In this document: piece after piece, positions 1-25,495 of the stretch
Numbering within the stretch: position 1 is the stretch's first letter
Layout of the letters: every line of letters begins with the position of its first letter
From: Centroberyx gerrardi
Lineage: Eukaryota; Chordata; Actinopteri; Beryciformes; Berycidae
DNA: 64,000 bases
Reading direction: 5' to 3'
Assembly: GCF_048128805.1 (NCBI RefSeq)
Contig: NC_136000.1
Location: forward strand, 14,044,854 to 14,108,853
Notes under the pieces: model-generated
Database searches by the model: none
The model's input: the letters and a program-made list of their open reading frames with translations, nothing else
Told to the model about the DNA's origin: nothing
Position numbers and translations under genes: made by a program

Positions 1-110
1 CCAAGATTACACTACACATACCGAGAAAAGATATTGGCATTTCTGTTTCATTTTTATATGGTAGTTAAAATAATTTGTAATCAGCTTACTCTTTTTTTGG
101 TGTCACTCAG

Positions 111-1812
111 CTATCAAAGATGGAGTCAATGTGAGAGGCTACACTGCATGGTCCCTGCTGGACAAGTTTGAGTGGGATGAAGGCTACTCTGAGAGGTTTG
201 GCTTGTATTATGTGGACTTCAGGAACAAAAACAAGCCCCGCTATCCCAAGTCTTCTGTTCAGTACTACAAACGCATCATCAGCTCCAACGGATTCCCCAA
301 TCAGAGAGAGGTGAGAGATGGTGTGGTTTCTACAAGACCTGCTTCTAATCCCTTCCCTTTTTTTAAGGATTTTTTACTGTTAATAGCTTTCCACATATAC
401 AGATACACTCAATTTCTTTCTCTGAAGTTATGACCTTTGGATTAATTGGTAAATACTCTCTGATGATCAGAATCAGAATAATTTTATTGGCCAAGTACAT
501 TTGCACATACAAGGAATTTAGCTTAGTGGTTGCTTGTGTACATTTTTAGAAGACGGAGAAGAATAAAAGACAATATAAAACCAATAAAAACAGTAATATA
601 AAAACAATATAAACAGTAGAAGAAAAAGATAAAATAATGCCCTTGAGTAAATCACAAGGCTACTGATGAGTGATTGCACCAAACATCTCCACAGGTTGAG
701 AACTGGAGGAGGAAGGCCACTGAGACCTGCTCTTCCAGCAACCAGCTCCTAGCCGCAGGTCAGTCCACCTATAACATCCCTTACCTTGTTTAAGGGTGAC
801 AGGAGGTGAATAACTAGCTGGGGTAAACAAATAACGATTCTGACCCAAATATTAAAAACAGATAAAGGAAAAAATAAGATCTACAATTATAAACAGATTT
901 GACTTGAATAGGTGTTCCCGTTCTTTCAGCACCTCAGAACGCACATAAACAAATTATTAGTTAATTAGGAAAGGTGGAAATAGAAAGACTAGCTACCAAA
1001 AATCTCTAACAGGATTTTTCTTTGTTTGCCCCTCCAGCTAGAAGAAAGTCCAAGGAACATGCAGAAATGCCAAAGGTTTGGCCAGTGCATGATGAAGTGT
1101 AGAACTTAAGGGGTACATATATTTTTTATTAATGCATCGTCTTTTTGTTGCTCTGTGATTGTGTGGCTTTCAGTCTGACTTACAGAGTGAAGTTTGAGCC
1201 TTTTTAACACTAACTTGAACTTAACTATGACTTTGCGCCTCCCAAACGTTAGCTTGTACTTATTGCATACAGTGAGCAACTGCTTTTTTCTTTATCTTAA
1301 GTTTTACGGGTATGCCTTAAATCTAATTTGCAACCAAGGACGCTCCTTTTGATATCACAGCAGCTTTGACAAAAACTTGTACCTATAACTCATATCTATG
1401 GAAGTTGTGCCCAATACCTGCATGCAGTTCTCAAAGGGTTAATGTGCCTTCATCCAACTCTGAGTAATTTCTCTTTCTTTATTAGAGGAACAGCGGAGTA
1501 CTGCTGCCAATATTCTAAGACTTATACATGGTAAGGACACTCATGCTCATTATAAATCAGATCAAAGAATACTTAGGAAAATGATTAACCCTTTGAGTGC
1601 TGTACTTGAGTATCATTAGACTGCTTTATAAGCAGTCTGCTCTAGGCTACACAATTGTGCAAGTGAGTCGTTAATGTGTGTCTGTGTGCTTTGCAGACCC
1701 TTTGACCAGCCACATGGAGATGGTAACTGAGATTGTTGTTCCCACTGTGTGCACACTCTCTATTTTACTCAGTGCCATCTTCCTTATGTTCCTGCTGCGG
1801 AGGCGGAATTAG
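111..1812 (+). CDS. lctl: lctl, lactase-like (klotho-gamma) C-terminal part, three last coding exons
   Basis: This is the 3' end of a glycoside hydrolase family 1 membrane protein; the 5' exons lie left of the window. The exons are 111-310, 695-758 and 1697-1812, all with AG/GT borders and matching phases (0, then 1). The first exon carries the GH1 segment [21 protein letters not shown], the substrate-pocket W-S-L-x-D-x-F-E-W motif, followed by [17 protein letters not shown]. The last exon encodes a hydrophobic helix (about 1727-1797) and then a short basic tail, LLRRRN-stop, so the protein is a type I membrane protein. The ending [11 protein letters not shown] resembles that of LCTL (from family knowledge), and zwilch as neighbour fits human 15q22. 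The catalytic glutamates cannot be checked because they lie upstream. LCTL proteins are thought to be weak or inactive as glycosidases and have roles in lens and FGF signalling. Confidence 0.93.
466..660 (-). repeat. LINE 3'-end fragment in lctl intron
   Basis: An AT-rich stretch begins with a 'cagaatcagaataattttat' type tail, continues with 'tggccaagtacatttgcaca', and ends in A-rich sequence. This arrangement is common for the 3' ends of fish LINEs inserted in minus orientation. The family is recalled, not searched. It has no coding content. Confidence 0.5.
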
Positions 1813-2481
1813 AAAACAGCTCTCAAAGTGTGCATGTTTACAATCACAAACATAAACACATACTCATATTGTACGTGCATAATTTCTTTAATGTATCATG
1901 TGTGAACATAAATATTTTAGTTATTATTTGAACTGAATTTTAAGAGAATTACTGAATGAATTAATTAATTTGATGTGCATACAATGTTTGCTGCAGAATG
2001 ACACATTGCTTTAGCGTATATTAACTTATTACCAAACACTCACACAGTGGGGATAAAACTGCCACATGTTGGATTTTCTTATTAAAATATCGCTGTGAAA
2101 TATCACCAAGGATCTACTTTGTGTTTTCATTTGGTCAAATTTGGGAGCTCTCAGGCTTAATTAACCACAATCTAGCTTGCACAGAAAACCCCCCAAAAAG
2201 AAAACAACATTCAGCAGGGGTGATTATGAAGGTGCAATTAGAAAGCACCACACAGGGTCACAGAACACAGCAATAAAAGCGATTCACACAATGCATTTGA
2301 CAATGATATATTAAAAGAAAATCCCACACCGGCCCCTGTTAAGCTTATGCAGTTTTTGCTCATCTTAGTTTTGCATTCACTTTTAAACACATTAATTAGT
2401 GATGAGAATATCAAATATGAAAATAAACAAAAAAAAACAACAAAAAAAACGAAGTTGTTTTCAGTTGTGCTTTGTGTGAAT
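1813..2481. other. Tail-to-tail lctl / zwilch 3' UTR interval
   Basis: Only about 670 bp separate the two convergent stop codons. Plus-strand polyadenylation signals for lctl are ATTAAA at 2081-2086 and AATAAA at 2272-2277. I saw no AATAAA on the minus strand for zwilch, so its cleavage site is undefined and the two 3' UTRs may overlap. Open frames here are not coding-like. Confidence 0.6.
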
Positions 2482-3170
2482 TCAAGCAAAGTTGACGAGG
2501 CTGCAGCACACCATGGTGGTGAAGTAGGCTGGCTCCTCACTGTCTCCATTGACTGTTTCATTTGGGTAATCTGAAATAAATAAATAAATTATCCATACAT
2601 GTATACTAGTGCTGAAACAATTAATCGATTAGTTGATTGACAGAAAATTGATCGATTATAATTTTGATAATCCATTAATAGTTTTAGTCATTTATCAAGT
2701 AAAAATACCAAACATTTGCTGGTTACAGCTTCACAAATGCTAAGATTTGCTGCTTTTTCTTGTTTCATATAATTATAAAATGAATACTTTGGTTTTTTTT
2801 GGCTGCTGGTCAGACTAAGTAAGCAATTTTAAGACATCAGTTTGAGCTCTGGTAACTTGTGATGGGCATTTGTCATTATTTTTGACGTTTTATAGACTAA
2901 ATGAATAATCGATTAATAGAGAAAATAATCAGTAGATTAATCGATAATGACAGTAATTGTTTGTTGCAGCCCTATTATATACTAGACATAATAACTATTC
3001 AGAACTGTGTGGCATGTTTAGTTAGTACAGTAGAGTGGTACAGAAAGGTCACCTGTTTCAAAGATGACGTGTTCAACCAGCGGTCTGTCACTGAGCTGTA
3101 AGGACGTCCTGACCTCACGAGGACCGTGGCCACTGGACACCTCAACCCCCCACACAACTGGATGCTCTCT

Positions 3171-3205
<35 letters not shown>

Positions 3206-3236
3206 CACACACACAACACACACACAACACACACAC

Positions 3237-3316
<80 letters not shown>

Positions 3317-6300
3317 TGAGGGATAAGGCAATAGTTCCCCACTTGTTCTTTGTGGGAGCAGGAGGGACTCCCAAGATCTTAATGGGAGTATGAGTTCTGA
3401 GAATATTAACACATACAGTCCAACTTTAACTACTATCTAAGCCATTCATTTCCAGTTTCATTCAGTCATTTTCCAGTGTTTTTCCATGGAACCGCTAACA
3501 CATGTCTAAACATGGAACAGTATGGAACCATGAAGCTATAAGTCCTGTCCAATGAATCCTACCTTCATTCTCACCTTTTCTGATACTCATGTAGGTGAAA
3601 CAATTTGTTAGATAAGTTTAAAACTTGAATGAAATGGCAAACATCTAAATCTTATTTACAAATTTCTTTAAATCTACTCAAGTAGTTAGTGTGCAAAGGG
3701 TTGTATTCCTTACTTCTGGTAGAAATGGCTGATCAGGGCTGGTTTGATTTGCAATTTGAATTCATGGTCCTCATCATATGGGTACAATTTGTAGTACTGC
3801 AAACATGATCTAGGAGAATGAGAAAGGAAAAAATTGTCTATAATTTAACTTTGTCTGTGGCAAAATAGAGCTTCCACAGAGATATATCACTGGAACAAGC
3901 CAACTGGGTTTACTGTGTGAGGAAGAACAGCCGGTCGTAGGGCAAACCCAGGAATGTGCTGCAGGTCACCATTATCTCCAGCAGATGGTGCAGTTTCCTG
4001 ACTCGGATCACTTGCTCCTGCAGATCAACCTCTGTGCTAAGATAGTAACTCTGTGGAATAGAATACACACACTCAGAATTTAGCGTGAAGACTCATTTGA
4101 AAGTGGTTGTCTACAAGTCTATAAAGTAGTCTTAAGCTTACCAAGTGGTTTAGAGTCGTCAATTCTTCACCTGAGAAGAACAAAGAACATTGTCTATATG
4201 TAAAAGATGCATTTTCACATTATTTTCAAAGTAACAAATCAAGGCAATGTTCGTTAATGATTCATGAGAGCTGACGTGACATATTATGGTACATCATGTA
4301 GAAAGGATCCATAAATCTCAGACAGAGTGATGCTGAAGAGGTTACCTATAAGGTAGTTGATGTAATCTTTTCTCATCTTGTCCAGACCCATCTCCAGCAG
4401 CATGTGGACAGGCGTGAGACCTGTAAGAGACACATGATCGATCTGCTGGTGGTAGGACTGCAGGATGAGCTTGCTGAGGGAGCTGCTGCTGTCCCTGTGA
4501 ATCTGGGCGAAACAAGAAATAGCCTTGAGATAGATTATACTCATTATGAACTTCAGTTCTTTCTCTGTGATAAGCAACTAAAAGTTATTTTTCAGAAGCT
4601 GCACCACACATACCCATGGTTTGATGTCACCGTATCTTAGAGCTTCTATAACCAATTTCAGACAGTCTCCAATGTCTTGATATGAAGTCACACCTGTAAT
4701 GAAAAAAAAAAAAAGAATGACAATGACTTTCTGCGTCTGCCTATACTGTGGAGATCAAGGAATTCCAGTTTCCCCAAGAGAGACCCAAAACTGGACTCAC
4801 TCTTTCTCATCCGAACCCACAGCTGCTCTACAAAATCCAAATCGCCTCGTTCCATGAGAGAGTTGAAAATGGAAGTGTCCGACTCGGTCTTCAACTTTGG
4901 TGCCTGTCAGAAAAGATTGAGAGGCTAGCAAGCTACTGTTTGTATTCTGAAAATGAAGCACATTTGTAAAGTGTTCCTCGTTTTTTTATTACCATCTTAC
5001 CTCAGTTGTTTTTGCAGCCTGATCCTGTAGTGTCTTTGCAGTACTCTGAAGTTCTGAAAGAGTATAAAAAAGAAACTCTTCTTAACTACCTATTAACATT
5101 AAATAATGGTACAGTTATAGTGATAAAACAAAACAAGTATCTTCAGACTCATACCTTCTAGATAGGCCTTGGTCAGATTTACAGCGGAGTTGGTTTCCAA
5201 GGGCTCCATCCATTCGGTCTCACCAGTTCTCAAACCGTTAGCAAGAATCTGACAATAACAGGGATTAGCAATATCTAGTTACTGTGCACTGATAGTCATT
5301 CACATCAAATTATTGTGAGACACAAACCTGAAGAAACTCTAGCTCCCTGTACATCTCGAACATTGGGCTTCTCATGTCCCCACTGGCAACTTTGATATTC
5401 TGCATGTGAACAGGAGACAAAGGAAGGCAAGAATCACAATTATAATGAGCAAATCTAAAGCACTTTGCTCCTCTGTCTGATCCGATTAAAAATCTGTTTA
5501 ATTACATGTACAGATCTTGAGTAAGTATTTTATATAGAGAAAGAGTATAATCTAAGTGTGAATGACTGACTGCTTACCAGAGTGGCTGAAGAGGACAGAG
5601 GAGGGGTCTCCAGGATGCTCTCCACATGGCTCCATTTGAAATCCACCATCACACTATTCTGGCACTCAATCACAGTGTTTTCAACAACAGTGGAGCCAAA
5701 CAGGTTGTACTTGGCGCTGCCTTTTATCTGCATCTGGAAACATTAAGAGAGATGTGTATGAATGAAAATTCATTTACAATAACTTTCAAGAGAGGAGGGT
5801 CATGACATACCGAGGATGGATGATGTCTTTTCTTGTGCTCTTGCTTAAGCTCATCTAAGGTAATGAATGACCCTCTGTCCACAGATGAGCCTAAAAAGTT
5901 GGAGTAAAACCAATGTAAGAAACATCAGAATCAAATAGGAGTTTATAACTTCAAACATCATTAATTCACTCTGTCAATAATGTTTTAAATAATGATGGGT
6001 TATTCAAAGAGGACTGGAGCCTCTGAGCTTATACCTTTGCAGGTGACAGAGTATAATTTGACACCAGTTATTTTATCGCCCATGCAGACTGTTTCTGCCC
6101 CCAACCAGGATGTTCCAGCAGGGTCAGACATGTCGCAGCGCACCCACAGAGGGGGCAAGGCGGGGTTGTCCAAAGACGACACATTAGCATTTTGAGATAC
6201 TGTGTACCAAGACAGTAGTTGCCTGTAAAATTAGAAAAAATAAATACTTACATACATATCTTACATAGTTAAACAGGTAACATGATTCTACTAGCACTTG

Positions 6301-7393
6301 TGTCAGGGATGAAATGTTTAATTTCTAGCTTTGCTTAAAAGACGGTTCTCACTGAAATGTAATTCAATCCAGTGTGAAATGTGAATATTATGTAGATCAC
6401 CTTGCTTTCATGACAGTGAGCGGTTGTGGTCCCAAGTCTGCCTGGGATGCATCAGCTTCATTATCAGAGCCTGATGATGTCTCATCCATTTTTTTATTGT
6501 CAGGTTCAATTAATTTTGGGACCTTGTAAAATCAAGAAATAAAGGCATATTCTAATGGTGAACAGTAGTAAAAGGATTGATTAAAACACCAGTATTGGGC
6601 TCTGCAGGTATCTGTAGTGATGTCACACTCTTTCGCTATGGTGATGAGACCCAAACAACATATTCTGTGTTGTACTTTTCAGGATGTTATTTTGACTGTT
6701 TGCAATAATCAGTAATGACTGATTATTGATTGGATGATTGGAATGAAAGCCAGAGCTAGTGGAGAATACTGATTCCTAGTGCAGCTAATACTGAGGGTCG
6801 ACTGTACATAAGCTCATACCAAGGTACGTATGCTTAAAAAAAAAAACCTAAGTGAAATACTACGTTTCAACAAATTAAACTGCAAATTATATATTGTACA
6901 CCGAAGTAACAGAACTCACAGTTTTTTCACAGATGAAGACTGGTTGGTTCCCACAGTACATATTCAGCACAGCACAGCTATCTCCATTGATCTTTAATAT
7001 CTGTATGTCGTCCTGAAATTCAAGATATTAACATCATTACTGTAATAGGCCTAGTTTATTCAGCTGGATGCATGAAGATGGCAAAATTGCATCGACGTTA
7101 ATAGCAATACAAAGTTACGTTATGTTACCTCATATGCACAAGAATCCTTACGTTCCTCGTTTTGAAGAGACCTGGAACCAAAAGGGCGCATTAAAATTAA
7201 AAGAAAATATATTAATTGAACAAAGTAACAAGTAACATGACGACTGACAGAAGCACTGCTTGACTTAACATGAACTGAAGCATCGGTTCATATTACTGGC
7301 TAACTTGACGTTAGTAACGTTTAACATTGCACAGCAAACTCACCGAAGAAGATTAAAAAACTCCTTAGCACTAGTTATCATCTTTGAGCCCAT
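2482..7393 (-). CDS. zwilch: zwilch, kinetochore protein of the RZZ complex, complete, 18 exons
   Basis: Zwilch with ROD and ZW10 forms the RZZ complex. RZZ recruits Spindly/dynein and Mad1-Mad2 to unattached kinetochores and assembles the fibrous corona. Exons in transcript order: 7393-7344, 7171-7129, 7012-6920, 6522-6401, 6222-6035, 5890-5811, 5733-5578, 5399-5328, 5248-5155, 5053-5001, 4903-4801, 4693-4614, 4502-4346, 4170-4142, 4050-3914, 3809-3714, 3168-3053, 2570-2482. All phases join, giving 585 codons; human ZWILCH is about 591. Recognisable blocks are [57 protein letters not shown] and [12 protein letters not shown]. The exon ending at 3714 can also be read through to a TAA at 3712-3710, but its GTAAGG donor joins in frame to [14 protein letters not shown] and then [14 protein letters not shown], which match the human C-terminus. 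Start [13 protein letters not shown] fits the human N-terminus; an upstream in-frame ATG at 7546 would add 51 residues. Confidence 0.95.
2607..2974. mobile_element. hAT-like MITE in the last zwilch intron
   Basis: This non-coding 368-bp element is bounded by inverted ends TAGTGCTGAAACAATT and, reversed, TAGGGCTGCAACAAACAATT. Both ends carry internal ATCGATTA-type subrepeats. The flanks ATGTATAC and TTATATAC are an imperfect 8-bp target duplication, as expected for hAT transposition. The terminal sequence resembles hAT-type MITEs I recall from fish; no search was done. It lies in the 482-bp intron between zwilch exons 17 and 18. Confidence 0.72.
3172..3313. repeat. CA/TG microsatellite abutting a zwilch splice acceptor
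   Basis: A run of about 140 bp of CA has four ACAACAC interruptions near its left end. On the minus strand it is TG-rich and runs straight into the TCAG acceptor of zwilch exon 17 (exon begins at 3168). The repeat therefore serves as the pyrimidine-containing tract of that acceptor. Confidence 0.95.
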
Positions 7394-7943
7394 CTCAAAA
7401 ATATGAATAAGTGGAAGTCTCTCGTTACACAGTAAACACTGAAGAAGTACAGACTGCTCTGGTGAAAAGTTGTGCTCCTGTGTTGCTATTTTGACAGTCG
7501 CGCGCTCAGTGGTGAAAGTGCACGTCATGAGGTTAGAGGTCATCACGTTATCGGCATAATTTTATATTGAGAGAAATGCATAAATGAAATCAGTTAAGTG
7601 TATTAATAATCTCAAATATATGAACAGCGAAATACTGAGTAAAGTAAAAAAAAAAAAAAAAAATAGATGAGAAATATTTTACCACGAAAGTAGTTCGGTC
7701 TGACGTTTATCCTCCGCCAACTGGGACTATAAAGTTAGTGCCAGTAATGTCTATCGATTTAAAAGTGGTTTAGTAGAACCCTGACATTTTATTTACAAAA
7801 ATATTACGCTGAAATTTTACTTTGATACAAATAGTATTGTGTATTTTTTATATCTGTTAAGCAAAGGAGTTGCCTAAAAATGCTCTTGTCGGAAGTAGTC
7901 CTTCGTCGAGCGGAGGCATATACCGTTTGGGCTGGTTCACCAA
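7394..7943. promoter_or_regulatory. Bidirectional promoter between zwilch and rpl4
   Basis: The divergent zwilch start codon and rpl4 cap site are about 550 bp apart, so this interval holds both 5' UTR/promoter regions. It contains an A-run near 7647-7662 and no recognisable TATA box at usual spacing. The divergent arrangement is seen directly; promoter function is inferred. Confidence 0.65.
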
Positions 7944-7968
7944 CTTCCTTTTTACTGTGGCCGCCATA
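7944..7968 (+). promoter_or_regulatory. rpl4: rpl4 5' TOP cap site and adjacent YY1-like motif
   Basis: A CTTCCTTTTT tract at 7944-7953 matches the 5' terminal oligopyrimidine start of ribosomal-protein mRNAs, which gives mTOR/LARP1-controlled translation. CCGCCAT at 7961-7967 matches the inverse of the YY1 core, often found just downstream of ribosomal-protein starts. The exact cap nucleotide is inferred. Confidence 0.7.
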
Positions 7969-8014
7969 GCGTGAGGAGCGTGGTTCCCGGCGAGCCGAAA
8001 AATAATTATCAAAA

Positions 8015-11694
<3,680 letters not shown>

Positions 11695-11732
11695 ATCTGT
11701 CCATACAAACTGTGGGGTTCACTCGTGACTTA

Positions 11733-11758
11733 AATAAAATGGAGTGGTTTCAAATAAA
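11733..11758 (+). terminator. rpl4: rpl4 polyadenylation signals
   Basis: Two AATAAA hexamers at 11733-11738 and 11753-11758 lie 39-64 bases after the rpl4 stop, giving the very short 3' UTR expected of a ribosomal-protein mRNA. Confidence 0.85.
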
Positions 11759-11782
11759 CAAGTCATTCCTGTCATTCATAAT

Positions 11783-11788
11783 TTTAAT
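11783..11788 (-). terminator. map2k1: Possible map2k1 polyadenylation signal
   Basis: ATTAAA on the minus strand lies about 400 bases after the map2k1 stop and only about 25 bp beyond the second rpl4 signal, so the two convergent 3' ends nearly meet. No minus-strand AATAAA was seen between 11760 and 12192. Confidence 0.4.
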
Positions 11789-12192
11789 TCACAAGACAAA
11801 CACCATATTTCACAAATGCTAGCAAAGAACTTATCTTGAGGGGCAGTAAGCACATAGGGTAATGAGGAATACAAAGCAAATAGGTTGAGCAGCATTTGTC
11901 ACATAATTAAATGATTTGATCATCATTAGAAAAAATGGCTTTTCAGGCAGGCCTGCAATGTAGCCCAGAGAATTGTTCAATACATAAAGTTAATTTCACT
12001 TGGCATGTAGGTTTGTATACAACTAGTGATTGCACAACTTCTGATCCAATGAGCGCTGAAAATCTTATAAACGGATACATATCTCCCATAATACAAATCC
12101 AGTCATTAGGATGACCTTGAGATTGGGAGCTGGTTGTGGCAGAGCGGCTGAATGGTCAGGTTGTATGTAGCTTGTAGACAGAATGGCAGGTC

Positions 12193-22823
<10,631 letters not shown>

Positions 22824-23350
22824 GTTGAACACAAGAAACTGCTGTAAAAACGCACAGGCGCGAGCAATCTGGATATAAACGTGACAAAAGAGGTCTGATA
22901 TCAGATAAGATCAATCTCTTTACTCGAAAATAACTACAAAAAAATGAGCAACGTTGTCATGAGCTGGAAGAGCTGCTCCTGACAGACAGCACAGATATTC
23001 TTCTTAATGGGTGGATGTGAATGATCCGGGGATGGTACGTCACAAAAATATTTACATTCGTCTTCCGGACAGCATGGCTGTGCTTGGGGCAGCGCGCCCT
23101 CACCTGGCGATTAACAGCAACATACAGCAGCAGCAGCAACAGCCGCTATCAGCAACATGAGAGGAACCGACTAGTCAGGCAAGTCACTTCTTTTTTTTTT
23201 ATCAATATGTTTTTATTTTCCTTCAAGTAACAGAGAACAATACAGATTTCATTCTAATCTCAAATACTATATATAATGAAATGTAGTCAGTATTAGCGGG
23301 TTTGGAAGATTTAGTGACGAATTCAATTACTTTATTATAGACTTTGCGAC
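22824..23350 (-). promoter_or_regulatory. map2k1: map2k1 5' UTR and likely promoter
   Basis: Sequence upstream of the map2k1 ATG contains an ETS-type CCGGAAG (minus strand, 23062-23068) and a TGACG half-CRE (minus strand, about 23038-23042). There is a CAG-rich stretch near 23125-23145. The start site is not defined and the motif calls are suggestive only. Confidence 0.4.
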
Positions 23351-23363
23351 TTGGCCATACTTT

Positions 23364-25495
23364 CAAGTTCAAGTTCCGTTTTATTGTCATCGCAGCTGCA
23401 TCAAGCTACATATATACATCTAAATATACAGAGACTGTACACAGTGACACAAAATATTGTTTCTCAAGGCTCAAGGTGCAACAGAGATGTAGTGCAAATC
23501 AACAATTAGTATTTTAAAATATTAATAATAATAATGATGATGATGATGAAAAGAACAAACAAACAAATAATAAATAATAACAAAAAGAATAAAACAATAT
23601 TGCACAGACAATGTAATGTTCAGACTCAGATAGAACATAATACATACATATAGTGCAAAATATCCAAACAGTAATAAAAAAACTCCAGTGGGAACATGAT
23701 AGCAGCACTCTACAGTCCTCTACAGTCCTCTACAGACATTACAGTCCTTTACAGTGTATAGGGCCTCACTCCTAATGTAGGCAGGTGGTGGCGAGTGGGG
23801 ATGGAGAAGGGTTTGTGGGCAGGGTTCTTTATTCAAGGTGGGCATGTGTTTTTGGGGGACCCAGAGAGTTTAGGAGCCTGACAGCCTGGGGGAAGAAGCT
23901 CTTGCTCAACCTGACTATTCTGGCTTGGAGGCTGCGGAACCGCCGTCCCGACGGCAGTGGGACAAAGAGGCTGTGGGAAGGATGGGAGGTTGTTCTTGAC
24001 AATACTGGAGGCAATACTGGAAGCTTTTATGGAAAATGTCCTGAATCGAGGGGAGAGTGGTTCAGATGATTTTTTCTGCTGTCCTCACTATTCGCTGCAG
24101 GGTGTTACGGTCTAGATTGTTACAGGTCCCGTACCACACAGTGTTGCAGTGAGTCAGTACGCTCTCAATGGTGCCCCTGTAGAATGTAGTCAGGATGGGG
24201 GGTGGGAGGACACGCTGCTGAGCTTTCTTTACTAGGGAGGTGGAATTATGGGTCCAGGTAAGGGTCGTCTGTGAGATGCACCCCAAGAAACTTAGCGGTC
24301 CTGACTCTTTCCACGATGGAACCGCTGATCTGCAGTGGGATGTGGTCAGGACGGGCCTTACTGAAGTCCATGATCATCCCTTTCGTTTTGCTCACGTTAA
24401 GAGACAAGTTGTCTTCCGTGCACCAGTCCACTAGCTGCTCCACCTCTACTCTGTGTGCTGTTTCATCATCACCACTGAAGAGGCCCACTACGCTGGTGTC
24501 GTCAGCAAACTTCATGATGTGATTTGAACTGGATCTGTCTGTACAGTCATATGTCAGCGGTGTAAACAGCAATGGACTGAGCACACTGCCCTGGGGGGAG
24601 TTGCCAGTGCTCAGTTTGATGGTGCTGGAGATGTGTTTGCCAACCCTGACTGCCTGTGGTCTTCCAGTCAGAAAGTCCAGAATCCACTTGCACAGTGAGG
24701 TGTTGAGGCCCAGCCAGCATAGCCTCCCTATCAGCTTCTGTGGAATGACTGTGTTGAATGCTGAACTGAAATCAATGAACAGTATCCTAATGTAGGTGTC
24801 TTTTTTGTCCAGGTGTGACAGGGTGTTGTACAGAGCGAGGGATATGGCGTCGTCCATGGACCGGTTAGACCAGCATGCGAACTGGAAGGGATCTAAAGAT
24901 GTGAGAGCCACGGGGCGGTAGTCACTGAGACAGGACACAGTTGTCTTCTTCGGCACCGGTATGATGGTGGCAGTTTTGAAGCACTCTGGAACGATCGCCT
25001 GGCTCAGGGAGATGTTGAAGATGTCTGTCCAGACATCTGCCAGCAAGCGACCAGGTATGCTGTCAGATCCTGCAGCCTTGCGTGGGTTGACTCTATGTAA
25101 AGTCCTCCGCACATCAGCTGTGGACAGACAGACAGAGTACCTGTTCGTGGAGAGGAGGGATACGGTCTTCCCTTATGACGCATCATTTGGTGCTTCACAC
25201 TGGGCGAAGAATTGGTTCAGCCTGTCTGGGAGAGAGGCATCGCTGGTCTGAACATGTGTGGTGGTTTTATAATCTGTGATGGCCTGAAGTGGCCGTGGAT
25301 CTTCTTGGGATAGGCCCACTTTGCTTTCTTGATAGCTCGGTACAGATTGGCCCCAGCTGTCCTGAGGGCCACTTTGTCACCTGATCTGAAAGCAGCTTCA
25401 CGTACTTTCAGCAGAGCACAGACCTCCGCCGTCAACCAAGGCTTCCAGTTGGCACGCTTATGTGACAGATTTGGTGACAATGACATCTTCAATAC
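23364..25495 (-). mobile_element. 5'-truncated L2/CR1-group LINE with a long RT frame
   Basis: The minus-strand frame 25112-24246 (288 codons) encodes reverse transcriptase: [65 protein letters not shown], and the catalytic FADD at 24509-24498. An upstream frame, 25492-25217, holds the linker before RT. A frameshift near 24260 separates the C-terminal part (SLVKKAQQRVLPPP, LTHCNTVWYG). The 3' UTR ends near 23364 in sequence reading TTTTATTGTCATCGCAG on the plus strand. The AP-endonuclease domain is absent. The family call (Maui-like L2) is from recalled motif similarity. Confidence 0.85.

Noticed and set aside
1037..1076. Possible extra lctl exon (CTCCAG ... AAAG|GT)
   Set aside because: The 758 to 1697 splice joins in phase and matches the LCTL C-terminus; inserting this piece adds residues not seen in the family.
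3170..3313. CRISPR-like array suggested by regular ACAACACAC interruptions
   Set aside because: It is an imperfect dinucleotide microsatellite in a vertebrate genome.
2999..3412. Cys-Val and Thr-His repeat frames over the CA microsatellite
   Set aside because: These are translations of simple repeat; only the 3053-3168 part is coding, as zwilch exon 17.
3710..3809. zwilch ending at the TAA at 3712-3710
   Set aside because: The GTAAGG donor at 3713 joins in frame to two further exons with clear homology to the human C-terminus.
24961..25251. Plus-strand frames over 24.2-25.3 kb
   Set aside because: They are antisense shadows of the L2-like reverse transcriptase.
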